Shown here in pieces: positions 61,488 through 64,000 of a stretch of 64,000 bases of DNA. This DNA is from Mycobacterium branderi (lineage in GTDB: Bacteria; Actinomycetota; Actinomycetes; Mycobacteriales; Mycobacteriaceae). A program made the translations under genes and the position numbers. Location: assembly GCF_010728725.1 (NCBI RefSeq), contig NZ_AP022606.1, positions 3,596,001 through 3,660,000 on the forward strand. Reading direction: 5' to 3'. The stretch's first letter is position 1. Every line of letters starts with the position of its first letter. The notes beneath the pieces were generated by a model. That model saw nothing but the letters and a program-made list of their open reading frames with translations, was not told the origin of the DNA and made no database searches.

Positions 61488-62396
61488 TTACAGCTCTGTC
61501 AACCCGTCCAGGTCTGCGGGGGATTTGACGGCGTGCGTCGGGACCCCACGAAGTTCGCGCTTGGCGATGCCCGCGAGAGCGCCCGCGGGCGGGAACTCGA
61601 CGATCGCGGTGACATTGCGCTGACGCATGGTCTCCGTGCACAGATCCCAGCGCACCGGGCGGGTCAGCTGCGCGACGAGTTTCTCCATCGCGTCGGTGCC
61701 CGACGATACCGGTGCTCCGTCGCGGTTCGACAGCAACGTCGTGGTGGGCTCGGCCGGCGTGATCTTCGCCGCCGCCGCCGCATAGCCGTCGAGCGCCGAA
61801 CTCATGAACTCGGTGTGGAAGGCGCCGGCGGTGGCCAGCGGGCGCACCCGGGCCTTGGCCGGCGGGTCTTCGGCCAGCTTCTGCAGCGCGTCCAGGCGGC
61901 CGGCGGCGACGATCTGGCCGGCGGCGTTGCGGTTGGCGGCGACCAGGTCGAGCTGCTCGAGCCTGCCCAACACCTCGGCCTCGTCACCGCCCAGCACCGC
62001 CGACATGCCCGTCGGCTCGTCGGCGCAGGCCTTGGCCATCTCCGCGCCGCGGGTGGCGGCCAGCGAGACGGCGTCATCAGCCGAGATCACGCCGGCGATC
62101 GCGTAGGCCGCGATCTCGCCGACGGAGTGGCCGGCCACAACGGTGGCGGTGCCGGTCAACAAGCCGCGCCGGGTGAGCTTCTGGTGGGCCAGCAGGGTGG
62201 CCGCCACGACCAGCGGCTGGGTGATCGCGGTGTCGGTGATCTCCTCGGCCGAGGCGGTGGTGCCCAAGCGGGCAAGGTCCAGGCCGCTGGCCGTCGACCA
62301 TGCGGCAAGCTGGTCCGCCGCGCCGGGCAACTCCAGCCACGGCGACAGCATTCCGGGAGTCTGCGATCCCTGTCCGGGGGCAAGCAACGCAATCAC
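61488..62396 (-). CDS. fabD: Malonyl-CoA:ACP transacylase FabD
   Basis: 302 residues from a GTG at 62396. GQGSQ (8-12) and the nucleophile GHSVGE with Ser91 match MtFabD. Loads malonyl groups onto AcpM. First gene of the operon; the MabR-type palindrome lies 67 bases upstream. Confidence 0.96.
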   Translation of the reverse strand: MIALLAPGQGSQTPGMLSPWLELPGAADQLAAWSTASGLDLARLGTTASAEEITDTAITQPLVVAATLLAHQKLTRRGLLTGTATVVAGHSVGEIAAYAIAGVISADDAVSLAATRGAEMAKACADEPTGMSAVLGGDEAEVLGRLEQLDLVAANRNAAGQIVAAGRLDALQKLAEDPPAKARVRPLATAGAFHTEFMSSALDGYAAAAAKITPAEPTTTLLSNRDGAPVSSGTDAMEKLVAQLTRPVRWDLCTETMRQRNVTAIVEFPPAGALAGIAKRELRGVPTHAVKSPADLDGLTEL

Positions 62397-62462
62397 GTGT
62401 TTAAGAGAACACTGTGAAGACAGTTTTGCGCGGTGTAACAGATTATGAACCTTGTCTTAGGT

Positions 62463-62483
62463 TTTTGTGGAGACCCCACAAAA
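62463..62483 (-). promoter_or_regulatory. MabR-type operator upstream of the FAS-II operon
   Basis: TTTTGTGG (62463-62470) and CCACAAAA (62476-62483) are exact 8-bp inverted arms with a 5-base spacer. MabR is known to bind an inverted repeat of TTTTGT/ACAAAA type in the fasII promoter. The site lies between the mabR stop (62526) and the fabD start. Confidence 0.75.
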
Positions 62484-62525
62484 TCGCTTCGGATGCGATC
62501 TGTTTGATATCGTGCCGCAACTTGC

Positions 62526-63833
62526 TCACTCGACGCGGTGCCCGGCCGAGGGCTCGACCAGGTCCTTCGCCACCGGCGTGGTGACCGGTGTCACAGTGTT
62601 GCTTGTGCTGCTGGTGTGCTGCGCCTGGTAGGCGAGGTGACCCACGGTAGCTGCCACCCGAAGGACGTAGGCGTCTCGGGGCTGGGTGGGGTCGCGCCCG
62701 GTGAAGTCGGCGATCCGGCGCAGTCGGTAGCGCACGGTGTTTGGATGAACGAACAACTTGCGGGCACACGCCTCGATGGCACCGCCGCAATCCAGATACG
62801 CGTCCAGCGTCTCGGTGAGCGTGGGTCCGGCGTCGGCAAGTGGCCGCATCACGTCCGTGTGCAGCGCCGCGATCGCCGAGGCGTCGCCCATCAGCGCCCG
62901 CTCCGGCAGCAGCTCGCGGGCCAGTACCGGCCGCGGGGCGCCGCTCCACCCGGCGACGGCGTTCATCCCGGAGATCGCCTCGCTGGCGCTGTGGTAAGCC
63001 GCGGTCAGCATCGGCGCGGTCGGCCCGATCACCACCGGGCCGTCGGAGAAGGCGGCCATCAGGTCGCCGAAGAACTTCTCGGTCGGCGTGAGCTGGCCGG
63101 AGACGATCGCCACCAGCCACGTGCCGTGCACGTCGGTGAGCGCGGCCCGGCCGTGACGGGTGGCGATGTCACGGACGTCCTGGCTGGCGTGGGCGTCCCG
63201 GCCCGGCGCCGGGGTGCCCACCACCACGGTCGCCGGCGCATTTGTGTCCCAGTTCAGGGCGGCCGCGCGCGACAACAGCTCGGGGCCCGTGTCGCCGCGC
63301 ACCACCGCGTCCACCACGCTGGCCTCCATCCGGCTGTCCCAGGTGCCGCGGGCCTCGGCGGCGTCGGCGTACGACGTGGCAGCGGTGAACGCCAGGTCGC
63401 GGCTGTATTTCAAGATGCCGACGGTGAGCGCGGTGACCTCCTCGTCGGAGCGGGCCACCATCGGGACGACTTCCTCGAAGAACTCCATCGTGATCCGCAC
63501 CATGTCGACGGTGTGACGCAATGCGATCCGGTTTCGCAGCTCCTGCGGCACCAACTCGAAGGCCTGTGCGGTGTAGCCGATATTGCTGCGCGGGTCGCGC
63601 ATCCACTCGACGAAGTTCACCACCGCGGTCTGCACCACCAGCGCCACGCTGGCGCGTTGGGAGGCTTCCAGGTCGGCGAAGAACGGCAACCGGTCCTGCA
63701 TCGCCGAGACGGCCTCGGTCGCTATCCGGCCCGAAAGCTGTTTGAGCCGCCGCAGCAGCGACTCGGGGGCCACGTCCAGCAGCTCGAGCGTCGTGCGCGG
63801 CAGCGCGAACTGCCCAATATCCTTGTCGGCCAC
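62526..63833 (-). CDS. mabR: FAS-II transcriptional regulator MabR (PucR-like)
   Basis: 435 residues, slightly longer than Rv2242. The C-terminal HTH (about 355-410: ETLDAYLDCGGAIEACARKLFVHPNTVRYRLRRIADFTGRDP) is the CdaR/PucR-type domain. The N-terminal two-thirds hold the acyl-CoA-sensing region. It controls the downstream operon, probably via the palindrome at 62463-62483. The C-terminus has a Thr/Ser-rich tail longer than I recall for M. tuberculosis. Confidence 0.94.
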   Translation of the reverse strand: MADKDIGQFALPRTTLELLDVAPESLLRRLKQLSGRIATEAVSAMQDRLPFFADLEASQRASVALVVQTAVVNFVEWMRDPRSNIGYTAQAFELVPQELRNRIALRHTVDMVRITMEFFEEVVPMVARSDEEVTALTVGILKYSRDLAFTAATSYADAAEARGTWDSRMEASVVDAVVRGDTGPELLSRAAALNWDTNAPATVVVGTPAPGRDAHASQDVRDIATRHGRAALTDVHGTWLVAIVSGQLTPTEKFFGDLMAAFSDGPVVIGPTAPMLTAAYHSASEAISGMNAVAGWSGAPRPVLARELLPERALMGDASAIAALHTDVMRPLADAGPTLTETLDAYLDCGGAIEACARKLFVHPNTVRYRLRRIADFTGRDPTQPRDAYVLRVAATVGHLAYQAQHTSSTSNTVTPVTTPVAKDLVEPSAGHRVE

Positions 63834-63891
63834 CCCTAAAAGCTACGCCGCTTTTCTGGATGTTTCCGCTAACTGGCGGGGTGGCGAGCCG

Positions 63892-64000
63892 TTACGCCAC
63901 CCCCGGGTCGGACGTCTGCCCGGGTGCGGCCTGCACGTCGTCGATCTTGTACTGGCGCGCCGCCGCAGTCGGCACAGCCGGGTCGATCTCGCCGTCGCGG
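63892..64000 (-). CDS. aceE: Pyruvate dehydrogenase E1 component AceE, C-terminal end (5' part outside window)
   Basis: 36 codons ending in TAA at 63892. The readable end [20 protein letters not shown] followed by a short tail ending DPGVA matches my memory of mycobacterial AceE C-termini, and aceE precedes mabR in H37Rv. 58 bases separate its stop from the MabR start. Too short for domain analysis. Confidence 0.8.
   Translation of the reverse strand, partial: RDGEIDPAVPTAAARQYKIDDVQAAPGQTSDPGVA

Overview
The window reads as a high-GC mycobacterial chromosome. The clearest evidence is the right end, which carries the mycolic-acid FAS-II operon on the minus strand (fabD-acpM-kasA-kasB-accD6), preceded by the MabR regulator and the last codons of aceE. 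Other mycobacterial markers are a mycothiol-dependent MscR dehydrogenase, MmpS-like, MPT64-like, cutinase and PknD-like proteins, and a DUF3145 protein. Recalled from M. tuberculosis H37Rv, the gene order matches Rv2314c/Rv2313c at the left through Rv2298, Rv2287, Rv2264c, Rv2263, Rv2260-Rv2259, Rv2257c-Rv2256c, Rv2252-Rv2249c and Rv2247-Rv2241 at the right, read in reverse. Between these backbone blocks sit strain- or lineage-specific insertions. The species was not determined.

Layout. 0-1.6 kb: 3' part of a TldD/PmbA protein, an AhpD-like protein and an elongator-type tRNA-Met(CAT). 1.6-6.5 kb: accessory block with a P450-TetR pair, a Phd-zeta toxin-antitoxin pair, a ferritin-like protein and VapBC. 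6.6-12.6 kb: MPT64-like secreted protein, then an IclR regulator divergent from an SDR / acetoacetate-decarboxylase-like / twin amidohydrolase catabolic operon. 12.6-13.4 kb: nucleotidyltransferase-XRE toxin-antitoxin pair with a perfect operator palindrome. 13.4-21.7 kb: an ATP-grasp ligase with a cyanophycinase-like S51 hydrolase, a Rv2298-like aldo-keto reductase, an SDR, an SRPBCC protein, a frameshifted acyl-CoA-dehydrogenase-like gene, and a GNAT/ATP-grasp protein of the N-acetylglutaminylglutamine synthetase type.

21.8-27.5 kb: two lipoproteins, a CPA1 antiporter, a kinase with an NHL propeller and a cutinase. 27.8-31.1 kb: a tightly overlapping operon of OsmC, acyl-CoA-dehydrogenase-like protein, ECF sigma factor, zinc anti-sigma factor and FNT channel. 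31.1-36.3 kb: a TetR-controlled module with NorQ/NorD-type metalloenzyme-activation proteins, two nearly identical polytopic membrane proteins in opposite orientation, and two microproteins of 32 and 42 residues. 36.4-44 kb: small membrane or secreted proteins, an MmpS-like protein, an amine-dehydrogenase-like reductase, a membrane-anchored Hsp70-like protein, a SABATH-type methyltransferase and an SDR. 44-52 kb: backbone genes (MBL hydrolase, MscR, serine hydrolase, DUF3145, diacylglycerol kinase, FAD oxidase, TetR, GlpD1). 52-57 kb: an insertion with a TetR regulator, FAD monooxygenase, SGNH hydrolase, decayed methyltransferase, LysR and SDR. 57-64 kb: the FAS-II operon, MabR and the aceE end.

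The most distinctive content is the NorQ/NorD membrane module (31.1-36.3 kb) and the peptide-ligase/peptidase genes (13.4-21.7 kb). Neither matches a system I can name with confidence. No gene-free stretch exceeds 300 bases; the largest gaps are 1594-1885, 27502-27785 and 37786-38021. I saw no rRNA, CRISPR array, intact insertion sequence or integrase.
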